From NCBI GenBank assembly GCA_033439795.1, contig JAUTDP010000001.1, forward strand, positions 1,302,001 through 1,366,000: a DNA stretch of 64,000 nt, read 5' to 3'. Under the pieces are notes generated by a model that saw only the letters and a list, made by a program, of their open reading frames with translations, had not been told where the DNA came from and did not search any database. The translations under genes and the position numbers were made by a program. Numbering within the stretch: position 1 is the stretch's first letter; each line of letters opens with the position of its first letter. Below are positions 22,052-32,797 of the stretch, piece after piece. The stretch is from Sordaria brevicollis. Taxonomy: Eukaryota > Ascomycota > Sordariomycetes > Sordariales > Sordariaceae.

Positions 22052-23497
22052 TTAAAACCTATGAGGACAACCATGTCAGCGATTCGTGAGAGTCAAGGAG
22101 CGGGAAGAAAGAGGCAACTCACCTGATCTCGTAGCTTCCTGCCCTCGTCATATACCTCACCCACTTCACACTCGAGTAGTTGCTCTTCTCAAACACCTTG
22201 AGATAGCGCACCAGCAAGCCAGAGCTGGTAAACATCAGCAGACTAAAGTTCATGCTGAGTGGCGGCCTGCTCCAAGCCTTCTGGTTCGTCATGCTCGTGA
22301 GCTCGGCCTCGGCGCTCAGCACAAACTCGCTCTGTCCAGCAAAGCGACCAATCTTCCACACAATCACGTTCTCGGACGGCTCGTACTTGGCCTTGCCCTG
22401 GGTGCAGCGCTCCGTAATCCTCGCCGTGTTGAGCGGCGTGGGGATCTTTACTACGACGTTCGTCGCAAACAGCTTGGATCCAAAGTTGGCGCGCACACCA
22501 ATGCTGTATTCCACCTTTGTCTTGCCCACCTCGTTGACGATGGCGTGCACCTTGAACGGCAAGTTGACGTTCTCCGTCGCGCGGTATCGCATCAGCTCGA
22601 ACTCGCCATCGGGAGGAACAAAGCTGATGATACGGTCGCTGTCGAACTTGCCCAGCTTGACGCACTGGTGGAACTGGCAGTCTTCGAGGGTGACGCTGCC
22701 GGCCGCGGCCTTGGTCGCCTTGCTTCCCATCCTGTTACCGGAGGGAAGGCTCATGAGTCCGTCCTGGTCGAGCAAGAGACGATCGTTGAGTCCGAACTTG
22801 CACTCGGGCGTGCCGCTGAGGTAGGCGCGCATGATGATCTGGCCGTTGACGTCGGCGCGCAGGACGGATCCCGTGGCGCTCATGAGCAGGTTGACGTCCT
22901 CGATCACGTCGACAAAGGCTTCGTTCTTGCGGTACTTGACGTCGGCCTTGCGCCAGGATAGAGCGCCGGTGGCTTGCATGGTGATTTTGGCGCTGTCTTC
23001 GACGGCCCGCTCGGACTTGACGCCTTCGGTCGTGATGTACATTTTGAGGGTGTCGGTTTCGGTGTTTTGGGGGTATCCAAAGTCGATAATCTCTGTCCAC
23101 GGTTGGTATTAGACGCAAAGTCGCAACCAGAAGCAGATATGCTAAAAGGGGGCGACGTACCATCCAGGAGCTCATAGACCAAGACAAAGTTGTTCTTAAC
23201 GGCCTCCTCGTCAAACTTGCCAAAGTATCCACGCCCGAGGGCGATCAGGCGATACAAGAACTCGAAAACCAAGGCGGCATTGGCGTTACTACGGGTGATG
23301 GCGACCAGGTAGATGTTCTCGTGCTTGACATGGCTGAAGGTGGTGCTGCCCAGGGTCAGGATAGGGGATCGGACCTGGGCGTTGCTGATGACCTGGATGC
23401 GGAACACGTCCGCCAGTCGTGGCCGGCAGTCATTGCGGAAGGCTCGGAAGATGAGGTTCTCGCCCTTTTGGTTAAAGATGAGGATCCCGGATAGCAT
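22052..23497 (-). CDS. apm4: AP-2 adaptor complex subunit mu
   Basis: Three exons, 23497-23161, 23092-22123 and 22058-22052, encode 437 aa, the normal length for mu2. The N-terminal longin-like domain reads MLSGILIFNQKGENLIFRAF and includes NNFVLVYELLDE joined across intron 1 to IIDFGYPQNT. The mu homology domain includes FVPPDGEFELMRYR and ends KWVRYMTRAGSYEIR. Mu2 binds YxxPhi endocytic signals and PIP2 in clathrin coats at the plasma membrane. The last exon is only 7 nt: the donor GTGAGT splits the Arg codon, a GCTGAC branch site follows, and the acceptor at 22059 restores Arg, then Phe and TAA, giving the EIRF end that I recall from fungal mu2 proteins. Without this splice the protein would end one residue earlier at a TGA inside the donor. 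Confidence 0.94.
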
Positions 23498-24273
23498 CGT
23501 GACAGGTTCGGGTCGTCGAGGTGATTGAAGATGCAGGACGGGAGTAGGTCGGGGGTCGGGGGTCGGCGACGGCGAAATGTCAAAGGCGGCAGCGGGCGGG
23601 CGGGCGGGCGGTCGGGGAACAATTCATCCAACCCGACACCTACACGGGCAGCAGCTGCCATGGATTGTGTTAGGTCGTCGCGTCCACCATTGCTGCTAGA
23701 GCAACCCGCTAGTGCCACCTGGACAAGCGGCTCTTCAGGGGATTGTGGACGCTCTCCTGCAGCGCGGGAGGTCCCTGAGTGGATTGCCATGAGTGCGCGA
23801 CATGGGTGCCAGGGGAGGAGCTGCTGCACGGCAGGCAAGAACCGAGCGAGGTACTTCTGACCTATGCGTTTAGGAAAGTGCAGCAGTGAGGGCCGATGGG
23901 AAATTGTTAGCGACACACGCACGGCACTCTGCACCAAGAAACGAGGTACCTTGACACTGTGCTTGACAACGATGCCCCTTTTTGGTGGCACTAACAATAA
24001 ACGTGGAGCGACACCATATCGGTGCAGGTTGCTGTGCTGCATATTTCCAACATCTGAACATCTCACGATATTACACCTGCGATCACTTCAGCCTTGGAGC
24101 ACATTGAGTTCTTCCATGCCATTTGATGATCCCTTTCCTATTCCATCGCACTAAGTGAGTGTCTGATCCATGATAGACCGGTCACCTTCCCTCAAGTCCC
24201 CGACCACTGTCCTCCATATCTCATAAGATCTGGGCCCTATCGTCTCTCAACTCACCCTCCCCTCTCTAGGTCT
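23498..24273. other. Intergenic region upstream of AP-2 mu
   Basis: Promoter and 5' leader of the AP-2 mu gene, containing a GGGC-rich stretch at about 23594-23616. It ends in the 3' flank of the O-methyltransferase. The long minus-strand open frame over 23356-24066 overlaps the AP-2 exon out of frame and has no domain. Confidence 0.5.
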
Positions 24274-25014
24274 TCAAGCCTGCTCCTTCAAGATAGCCCA
24301 AAGACAACCATCATAACTCTTCTCACCCACCGTCTGCATCACCACACTCTCAACCCTCTCATCCTTGGCCACTCCCTCCACCAACACTCTTCCCGCCGTA
24401 TCCTTGGGGTCCGTCGCATTCTCATCCACAATCCTACCTCCTCTCACCACATTATCCACGCAAATCATGGCCTTGGGCAACGCCATTTCCACCGCCGCAT
24501 TGAAATAGTTGAGGTTATTCGGCTTATCGGCATCGATAAAGAAGAAACCGAACTTGGGCCTCTTTCCCTCGTCAATCTCCTTCTTCAACTGCCCCAAAAC
24601 TTCCAGCGCCGAACCTTGAAGAATCTCGATCCTGTCCTCCAGTCCCGCATACGCAATGTTCTTGCGCGCCACCTCGACGTGCTTGGCGTCGTACTCGATG
24701 GTGGTCACCTTCATCTGCGGGTTCTCGCTCGCGAGCCAGATGGCTGAGTAGCCACCCAGTGTGCCGACTTCGAGGGCGTGAGTGACGCCTAGGACGCGGC
24801 ACTGGAGAGCCATGAACTTGCTTTGGGCGGGCGAGGCGGAGATGTCGGGCAGGCCGGCGGCTTTGGAGGAGTCGAGGGCGTGTTGGAGGGCCGAGGCGTT
24901 GGGTTTGGTGAAGGGATGGAGGTGGGACATGGTGTACCCATCGACGGCGGTCCAGACGTCGTTCTGGACCCAGGAGCCGTCCTTCTTTTCGAATTTGAAG
25001 TTGCCGGTGGACAT
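24274..25014 (-). CDS. SAM-dependent O-methyltransferase, caffeoyl-CoA OMT-like (class I)
   Basis: Intronless, 246 aa. SAM-binding motif I is HALEVGTLGGYSAIWLA at about residues 80-96; the acidic loop VTTIEYD follows, then FGFFFIDADKPNNLNYF with the metal-binding Asp, and MICVDNVVRGGRIVDE. This order is that of the methyltransferase_3 family (caffeoyl-CoA and catechol OMT-like), cation-dependent enzymes that methylate vicinal hydroxyls of small aromatics. The protein has no signal peptide and should be cytosolic. The ATG at 25014 follows AAG (A at -3). It stands alone between long intergenic regions, so the substrate cannot be deduced from context; detoxification or a phenolic pathway is possible. 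Confidence 0.9.
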   Translation of the reverse strand: MSTGNFKFEKKDGSWVQNDVWTAVDGYTMSHLHPFTKPNASALQHALDSSKAAGLPDISASPAQSKFMALQCRVLGVTHALEVGTLGGYSAIWLASENPQMKVTTIEYDAKHVEVARKNIAYAGLEDRIEILQGSALEVLGQLKKEIDEGKRPKFGFFFIDADKPNNLNYFNAAVEMALPKAMICVDNVVRGGRIVDENATDPKDTAGRVLVEGVAKDERVESVVMQTVGEKSYDGCLWAILKEQA

Positions 25015-27200
25015 CTTGGTGGTGTTGGCGATGGTGATGGTTTGACGGGTTCTGGTTTGGTGCCGATATAGGTAAGGAGGTAAGTGGGAAGCTCGTATCT
25101 GAGCGCGAAATGGGAGATATAAATAGGTAAACCTCTCGAGGGTGGTGAACCGACCGAGAACGGTTGTGTGTGGTGGTTACTCGTGAATGTCTTTGAGGTT
25201 GTTCAGACGGCGTGCAATCCAGCTCGGTGATGCTCGGCGATGTCGGAGATGCTACGTTTGGAGGTGTTTGGATGAAGGCACATTCACATGGAAGCCCTCT
25301 TCACGCATCTCAGCGATCCGTCTACGAGACAGTGAATTCAGGTCGGTGACAAATTCTTATCACATGGAGGTCTTGCTCGTTCAAAGTATCAACCCCTTGA
25401 AGGCGAATATGTTTGCTGCTTCTCCAGACTAAAGACCGGATAGAGTTGGTCCGCCTTTGAAATCTAAGAGACGGCAAACCTGCGATTCCCCTCCAGAAAT
25501 ACGCACATACCCGCCCGAGACCGTCTCATCCAATATTCCATTTGATCATAAGCAAACAACAACTCCATCACGGCACCCTAGAGGTAATGGGCTGGTCCTT
25601 GATGTATGAGTTCTATATCCGTCACATGCTACAATCCAATACTGGTTTGTTTGTCAGCTGTTTTCTTGGCACGCTGAAATTATCTATTCGTACCTCTACT
25701 TATCCCAAACTCTCCAAGGGCGGATACAATAGAGAATTTGTCAAGGTTTGGCCATGCCTTGACTCTGGAACGAGACGCAACAGTATCTAGTAAGGAATGG
25801 AAAGGCCTGATAATGTTGACCCGATGTCCAAAGCTAATAAATAAACCAGTGTTGGAGTATTGCTTGTGCTACACCAAGATTGGTACAGGCTGACAATGAC
25901 GATGCTGCCTCAATAGCGTTAAGAAGTACCAAGAGAGGAGAGAGGGGACTCAACATTACAGTGGAGCTGGAGCTCGGCCGTGACGTTCGGTGATAGGAAT
26001 GTGGGAGCGCGGGGTTGTAAGTGTTAGTGCGGGATAGAGATATCGTGGGTGGCGGGAGGGTGTTTAGGAGTCGTTGTTCCCTCTATGCCATAACTGCGTG
26101 CTCCCGATGTCATTAAAATAAACTAACGAGCCTTAGAAGATCATACGATGTCTGTTCGGCCCCGGGTGAGGCCATCGTGAAGATGTCTTATTGCCAGTAT
26201 CACGGCCGGAACCGAGCTCATTAACAAGGCTTACCACCCCGAGAAACACCGTCCACAAGATCCGGTACTGAAGGATGTCATCCAATGCCGATGCCCGCGA
26301 ATGACAGACGCCAGTGATCACCACAGGACGACAGGAAATGTAGGTACTATCTCGGATGATGCGGTGCTTCCACAGTCCTGGAGCAAAGGGTTCAGAAAAA
26401 GGGCGGTGTTTTGTAGGGCATCAAGTGACAGCGCGAGAAGGGACCCTTTATGCACACAATCGGAGGAATCGATTGGTCCTCGGCAGTACAAAAATGCAGG
26501 GTGCATGAAAAAGATCCATTCCAACACCCGAAAGTGAGGTTCAGTTCAGGCCCGACTGACGATAATATGGAACGCGGGGGGGAGATCACTGTTTGGAGTC
26601 AGTGCCGTGGTGGTGTTGAAGCTTGCTGACGATCAATGCCCGAAATGCCTCCGATGCGGGTCTGACGTCACAGCACCCAACCTCACCGCTGCGTCTTACA
26701 GGAACGGCATCTTTTCCTTGGCTCACATCAATTTGTAAGTGAACACCCGTTTCCTCATCAAACCTCTCGTGAGGGAGCTCCATTGAGTAACCCGAGGGCA
26801 CCATTACGCAGGATTGCATGCCAGCTCATAGCCGCTATTGGATAGGACCCCCAATTAACTCTCTATTAAGGCTTACCCCATGCCGACAACCTCACCTTCC
26901 ATCATCATGCCTCGACCTGCAGATCCTTCTAGACTTTCGTGTCTCAAATGCTTCTCGGGAGTCGGGTATTCCAAGAGCGCCCAAGAGAGCCAAGGAAGCT
27001 TAGTTGCCCGGTTCCCAACTTGGTTCGAGGGGAACATCACTCAAGTTGAACCCCTACCCACGACGACATCTCTTTAAATATCTCATAGCCCCCTCGTGAT
27101 TGACGGGAGTTCTGTTCTCATCTATCGTGTGAACTCATGTGTCCCTCCAAGACCGTAACCCAACTCCAATAACCAGCACTACCACAGCACCATCCCCAAG
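25015..27200. other. Long intergenic region (2.2 kb)
   Basis: Promoters of the O-methyltransferase (left, minus) and of the coiled-coil gene (right, plus). Composition is ordinary, not RIP-like. Open frames of 60-82 codons occur on both strands but overlap and show no motif or plausible splicing. No tRNA or repeat was recognised; an unannotated long non-coding RNA cannot be excluded. Confidence 0.5.
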
Positions 27201-28574
27201 ATGGAGGCCGCACAAGCAATCGACGACAGGAGGCTCAAGCAGAGTTTCATCCTCGCAACCCTCATATCCACCATTGCCGGTACCTTTACCACCGGAGTCA
27301 ACCTGTTTGATCGTGTAGGAGAAGCCAGAAGACAACGGAGACAGCGCAAGATGGACAGAGGTCAAAACCGCAAGCTCAAGGAGCTGGAACAAAGGCTGGA
27401 TGAGGCCGTAAAGGGCAAGTCCGAGCTTGAGGAGCGAGAGAAGAAAAGCAAGAGTCGGAGGGGAGAAGACGAGGAGGACCTGAGAGATTCTCTCCAGCGT
27501 GGCGGTCCGTTGGTTCAAGGACAGTACGACCAGCTCTACTCGAGGATGGGGCCTCAGTTTGCTCAGGGTGACTGTAAGTTTCTGTCTCACCATTGCTACT
27601 TTCTAGAAACAGACAACCATGACTAACAAGAAGCAGTACTCGCCCAAACCCAGCTCCAAGGCCAAATTATCACCCTTCAAGGCACCGTCATCAAAATGCT
27701 CGAAGAAGCTCTCTACACCGGCGAGCCACCCGATATCCGCAAGCTCTATAATGCCTCTGAGTTCGCTCGAGAAGGGAGCATGCGCGCTCTCCGTGACCAA
27801 TACCAGCGCATGCTTCAACAAGCTCCCATAGACCAGCGAGCTCTGCCCGCTCCCGGACCCGGACCGGGATACGGTGGCCGAGCTGCCTCCCGCCCGCGTC
27901 CCGTTGCGCCGGTTCGACGCATCTCCTCCACCCCTTCGCTGCGCGATTACTACGACACCCACACAACCTCCTACGACAAGCACGACGACACCTACCACGA
28001 CATCTACCCACTAGCACCCACGACCACGACCGTCCTTCGCGACCGTGCGCGTAACCGGGGTCCAGGTTCCGTCTCCGCTACCCGCTCGCACCACTCTCGT
28101 TCTCCTACCCGTCACTCATCAATCTCAAGGACAAGTGGAATTCCCAAGCAGTTGACTTACCACTCCTCCATTTATTGTCAATACGCGACCTATCTGCAAC
28201 AATCCGGGCAACCACTCGATTCCAGTCTGGCCTCCAGTGGAGTCTGTCCCGACTGTCACTCACACCTCTTCGACCCCGACGAAGTGACCCGCCGCGGCCC
28301 CTGGCGCGTGGACAAGGAAGTCGTCACTCACCACCCCAATCCGCGAACGGGAAAGGAAGAAGAGGAAGTAGAGTACCGAAGTTTCTTGTTAACGACAAGG
28401 TTTTTCGTAAAGTGCCATCGGGAAGGTGGCGGGTATGCTTGTTATCTGTGTTCGAGACACAGGGAGAGGGATACGGTGTGTAAGAAAGAAGAAAGTCTGG
28501 TGGATCATGTGGGGAGTAAACACTCGGTGGGGGAGTATGAAGGGGATGGGGACATTAGGGAGGTGAGAAGCTAG
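27201..28574 (+). CDS. Hypothetical protein with N-terminal membrane segment, coiled coil and C-terminal Cys/His pairs
   Basis: Exons 27201-27573 and 27637-28574 (63-bp intron, GACTAAC branch site) encode 436 aa. The ATG has an excellent context (AAGATGG). Residues about 15-38 (FILATLISTIAGTFTTGVNLF) are hydrophobic. Residues about 45-95 are highly charged and should form a coiled coil (KLKELEQRLDEAVKGKSELEEREKK). The middle is Pro/Arg/Ser-rich and probably disordered. The C-terminal third has CPDCHSHLF, then CYLCSRHRERDTVCKKEESLVDHVGSKHS, a C..C, C..C, H...H arrangement that could bind zinc. I do not recognise a named family. The combination recurs in fungal genomes as uncharacterised proteins, to my recollection, and no role can be stated. 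Confidence 0.8.
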
Positions 28575-29026
28575 AAAGGACTTGATCGGGGGGTGGGAAT
28601 GGTTAGTGAGTGTTTTCTTCTTCTCTTTGATTTGCTGTATTGATTAACTACCTTTCTTTCTTTCTTTCTTTCTTTTTTTTCCTTGTCACGACTTACGACT
28701 GCATCGAGCGTTACGAAACTTATGAGGCATGCTATGTATGAAGAACAATAAAAGGGGGCATGATGGACCTCCCGCAATAGAACACACGCTCCAATTGAGC
28801 AACACTCAACCTGTTCTCCTTGCTTCATTTTACCACGGTCTTGTTGGCGTGATCACATTTACCGTAACACGTTCACAGAACCGAGATACAACTTGTCTAG
28901 CTCATTGACTGGCGATGTATGTCTGCACCGCACCACAAACAACAACGGCATCGCAAAGTGAGCGGTGTGTCGGGCGCTTACTGCTTCTTTCTTAGGGAGA
29001 AGAAAAAGTCCATTCAGACATCAATT
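28575..29026. other. Intergenic region with CTTT microsatellite
   Basis: 3' flank of the coiled-coil gene. A CTTT tandem array of about seven units lies at 28651-28680. The rest shows no gene. The tRNA-Trp begins at 29027. Confidence 0.6.
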
Positions 29027-29098
29027 GGCCCTATGGCGCAACGGTAGCGCGTTCGACTCCAGATCGAAAGGTTATCCGTTCAAATCGGGTTGGGGTCA
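29027..29098 (+). tRNA. tRNA-Trp (CCA anticodon)
   Basis: 72 nt that fold as a cloverleaf. Acceptor stem GGCCCTA pairs with TGGGGTC (two G-U pairs), D arm GCGC...GCGC, anticodon stem TTCGA/TCGAA with loop CTCCAGA giving CCA, variable loop AGGTT, T arm ATCCG-TTCAAAT-CGGGT, discriminator A. There is no intron. A T-rich run at 29106-29120 is a likely RNA polymerase III terminator. The boxes GGCGCAACGGTAGCG (A) and GTTCAAATC (B) are present. Confidence 0.96.
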
Positions 29099-29586
29099 TC
29101 TTCTGAATTTTTTCTTTTTTGTCGCTTTTTGCCGGAAATTGGCTTTTGGAAACGTGGCTGCTGACAATGTCCGCCGACATGATTTTTATTTTTTGTGAAT
29201 AGTGGCACCGACATCTTTACGCTCCTGTCAGCATGCAAGTTGATAGAAAGCTGAAGGTGCGGGCCTCTCCCAAGTGCTCCGTCCATTTTTTGTTGTTGTG
29301 ACCTCTTTCCTGTCGTTCTTTCTATTCGGAGAGTTTTAGTACCTGAAGGAACGGATTCCTTGTAGGAAAGCACGAATCCGTCACCACTGGTAAAACGGCA
29401 ACAACGACCTCCCCGCCGGTAATAACCCCCCGACCCCCTACTACCCGACATACACATATGTGCACCTCAAGCTCAAGTAATGCACGGTCCAAGCGACCCA
29501 AACTCCACTGCACTTGACAAGTCCCGTCCCCGCATTTCCCCAGGTTTACATAGCGCGGCATGCCCCCTTTCCCAGGGGAGGGCGGT

Positions 29587-29641
29587 ATCCAGGTCCGCGC
29601 AACGCCCTCCAAAGTCCATTTTAGGCAATTTGCTGTGCCAC
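29587..29641 (+). repeat. Left arm of a 55-bp imperfect inverted repeat
   Basis: This arm, reversed and complemented, matches 29848-29902 over the whole length with about six mismatches; the shared core includes CCTAAAATGGACTTTGGAGG and TTGCGCGGACCTGGAT. Arms separated by 206 bp suggest the terminal repeats of a small non-autonomous DNA element or a foldback sequence. Confidence 0.75.
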
Positions 29642-29847
29642 AACAACAATGTCCTTCAACACTTCCATTCCTGAACCTACCACACTCAATTTAAAAGATA
29701 GAATTCCCATTTAAATTCCCAACCTTTATTTCCGTTTATTTTATTCCGATATTTAGCGGAATAGAGCAAAAAGCCGGGTATTGGGGGCGCTGAGTTTCGT
29801 AGAAGGGATTTCCAAAAGGTCACTTTTTGTCCGTGCGGTGGCTAAAG

Positions 29848-29902
29848 GTGGCACGGAAAATTACCTAAAATGGACTTTGGAGGAGGTTGCGCGGACCTGG
29901 AT
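29848..29902 (-). repeat. Right arm of the 55-bp imperfect inverted repeat
   Basis: Partner of 29587-29641 in opposite orientation. No target site duplication could be fixed by eye because similarity fades gradually outside both arms. Confidence 0.75.
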
Positions 29903-29989
29903 GCACACTCCGTTCCCAGGTCCCCCCGGTGCCTCCGCCTTTCCTCCGCATTTCTTTTCTTGTCGTCTGTCTTCTGCAACCTCAACGCC

Positions 29990-32771
29990 ATGACCGGATC
30001 GGTATCGAAACGCGGCCGGCAGGCTGAGGCCGAAGGGTCCCAAGGAGGTGGAGGCGGAGGCGGCCCTGCGCCCAAGAAGCAACAGACACGCAAACGGGCC
30101 CCCTTGGCTTGTGAAGAGTGCAGGACTCGCAAGAGACGTTGTGACGGTGCCGTCCCCATTTGCGGTGGCTGTACCAAGCGTATGTCTACTTGTGTCTATC
30201 AGGCCGAAGTACAGGAGAAGGCGTGGCAAGACAAGTAAGTTGCGGCTTCTCCCGAGTGATGTACCTAGGATCGGGACATGGACGGGACCCAGCTAACGGA
30301 TTTGTCCAGTATGATTCGGTCCTGGCGCGATCGGTTGAGAGAGCTGGAACGGGAAGAGCAGCAGGCACAGGCTTCGGTTGCTGCTAATGGAAATGGAGAT
30401 GCCTCAGGGGGCGACACCGTTACAGAGGCCGAGGTTGTAGCGCAACCTCCTGTAAGACAGTCTGCTCCGGCTCCGGCTCCGGCTCCTGCTCCTGCTCCAG
30501 CTTCTGCTTCAGCTCCTGCTCCGACATTGTCTGAGCCAACGCCACTCGATGACGAACAACAGCGGGCACCTTCAATCGAGGCCCCCTTGTCTCAGCACGC
30601 GACGGTGGCATCTCCAGCTGTGCTTTCAAGAAAAGGGCATTTGGAACCGGCCGGTGTCGAGCGGCTGATGCGGCCCATTGACCAAGCCCTCACCAACAAC
30701 ATGGCACCTGCGTACCGGTATGGAACGACTACCGGAACGGCAACTCCTTTTTGTTCGTGTGATGCGTTGCTCGCTAATGGCCAGTGGTCTCTCCCACTCC
30801 GGCGACAAGCTGATGAGTTGGTGCGCGTGTACTTCACTCGCGTGCACCGCATGTATCCCATCCTTCATCAGCCAACATTCATGAGGCAGTATCAGCGACT
30901 GTGGGATCCAGCCGACCACAACCCAGCCAACTGCTCGGGGCTCTGCAGAAAGAAGAATTCACACAAGGCGTTCCCGGCGCTGGTAAATGCCGTGTTTGCA
31001 ATGGCTTCACTGTTTGGGCCTCACAGCCCCGAGCAGAACTCGGCGCGCGCCACCGCTTACTTCAACCAGACGCAAAAGCTTGATCTTTTGGATATAATCG
31101 ACGATGAAGTTGGGATAGAACTGGTCCAGTTGCTTCTGCTGATGGGCTTTTACCTGCAAAGCACCGAAAAGTTCAGCAAATGCTGGAACATCACTGGTCT
31201 AGCAATCCGCATGGCACAAAACATGGGCCTGCAACTCAGTGTACAGGAAGCCAAAACCAGAGGGTTGCTGACGAGCCAGCCCACACAACTCGAGTGCGAA
31301 ATGCGTCTAAGGGTCTGGTATGGCTGCGTTCTGCTAGACCGCGAGATTTCAATGTCCTTTGGGCGGCCGTTGATGATCACCAACTCCAGCAGTGACAGAC
31401 TCGGACTGCCTCATGCTATTGATGACGAGTACCTTTCTGACAAACCTGGCGCCGAGTGGGGTAGTCAGCCGCCAGGTCAACACAGCATGTTGGAGTCATA
31501 CATCCAGACAATCAAGCTCTACGACATTCTAGGGCAGGTCCTGGACAGGGAAGAGTGGAGGGACGGGCCGGCATTTTCCAAAGTAACCCCAGCGGATTTG
31601 GGCAGTGCGCCAGAAAATGTGGCTGCAAACACGCAGTCCATGCTCGATCTCGACACCCTGATTATGGAATGGCTGGATTCGCTTCCTGAATACCTGCGCT
31701 ATGACCCTTCTCCAGAAAACGACCGCCGTCGAGACGGTGCTGGAGACCTTACGCCGGCGAACGAGATCCCTCCAACAGACTTTTCCGCCCAAGCGAAACG
31801 GCTGCATGCAAGGTATGAATCCGATGCTGACCCCCTTTTTGATCCTGGGTTGCCGTCCTGATATTAATAATGACGCTTAGATTCCATCATGTCCGCGTTC
31901 TCATACTACGGCCAGCGTTGGAGCAACTTTTTGGCAAGCAGCGCCGCTGCCAGCAATCTTTGCACCTGCCGAAGCCATCCAGGATCAAGGTCGCTGTTGT
32001 GCAAGACCTGATGCAGTCCGAAATCGCTGCCCAATGTGTTGTATCGGCCGACAGCCTGGTCCGCTCCCTGGACAGTCACATTCACTCACACAGTTTGACG
32101 GCATGGTGGTACAATATTGGGTGTAAGTCAACTTCCACCTGTCAAAGTGCTACTCACAATTATACCGTCCTTGAGACTAACTACTCTCTCCTGTTCACAA
32201 AGACCTACATACAGCCGGCAGCACACTTTTGATGGGCCAGTTGTGTTCCTTTGGCGGCTCTACTGTCCGGGCTGAATCATTAGCTGCAAGCTGGAGGCTT
32301 TGTCTTGACTGCATATTACGCTATACTGGGGTCAGCAGCATCGCCAACAAGTCATACCACCTTTTGAAGGATAGTGCAAAACGCTTGCTTTCTGACGACA
32401 ATCTGAGTAGGCAGTATGGATCATTACCTGGGTCTGCTAACCCTCAACAGAATCAAGTTCCGGACCCAGCGTCCCAGAACATCGGACAGCCAACCCCATC
32501 TGTAAGGGATGCAGTATCCTTGGGAATGGACTACTCCGCTGCTGGAACAGACAATCAGACCTTGATGGGCGTCTTAGACACTCCCGCGACAAGTTCGGTT
32601 GCATGGGAAGCTACGGGGGCGGACATCGGCAACAACCTGCCCCAGAACCTCAGTAGCGAGGCATGGACTGCATCCGACCCAACAGGAAGCGCGTATTGGC
32701 CATTTGTGCCATTCTTTTCTCAGCTTGAATCATTACCGTCAGATTTCGACCTTTCGGCCCTAGATACATGA
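29990..32771 (+). CDS. Zn2Cys6 transcription factor with fungal-specific middle domain
   Basis: Exons 29990-30234, 30310-31812, 31881-32122 and 32203-32771 encode 852 aa; introns are 75, 68 and 80 bp with clear branch sites. The zinc cluster C-X2-C-X6-C-X6-C-X2-C-X6-C occupies residues 41-68 (CEECRTRKRRC onward), preceded by basic residues and a poly-Gly stretch. A short coiled coil follows across intron 1 (SWRDRLRELEREEQ), implying dimer binding. Next comes an Ala-Pro repeat (about 30464-30525). The fungal transcription factor regulatory domain starts near VRVYFTRVHRMYPILHQPTF and includes CWNITGLAIRMAQNMGL and LRVWYGCVLLDREISMSFGRP. It opens a block of catabolic genes and is probably their activator, acting through CGG-type sites such as 35831 and 43508. 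That link is inferred. Confidence 0.93.
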
Positions 32772-32797
32772 GGCATAAGCAGGATACCTATGCTACC

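Larger units (their letters stand above)
29099..29989. other. Intergenic region with an imperfect inverted repeat; promoter of the Zn2Cys6 gene
   Basis: Between tRNA-Trp and the regulator. It contains an inverted repeat pair (29587-29641 and 29848-29902, listed separately) around an AT-rich stretch at 29685-29770. The right arm lies 88 bp upstream of the regulator's ATG, so it would sit in its promoter or 5' leader. Confidence 0.6.

Noticed and set aside
22086..22961. 291-codon plus-strand frame
   Set aside because: Antisense to the AP-2 mu homology domain exon, which is unambiguous.
23356..24066. 236-codon minus-strand frame upstream of AP-2 mu
   Set aside because: Overlaps AP-2 mu exon 1 in another frame, Arg/Pro/Ser-rich, no domain.
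29322..29612. Protein-like similarity between frames on both sides of 29700
   Set aside because: The shared peptides arise from the inverted repeat arms, not from paralogous genes.
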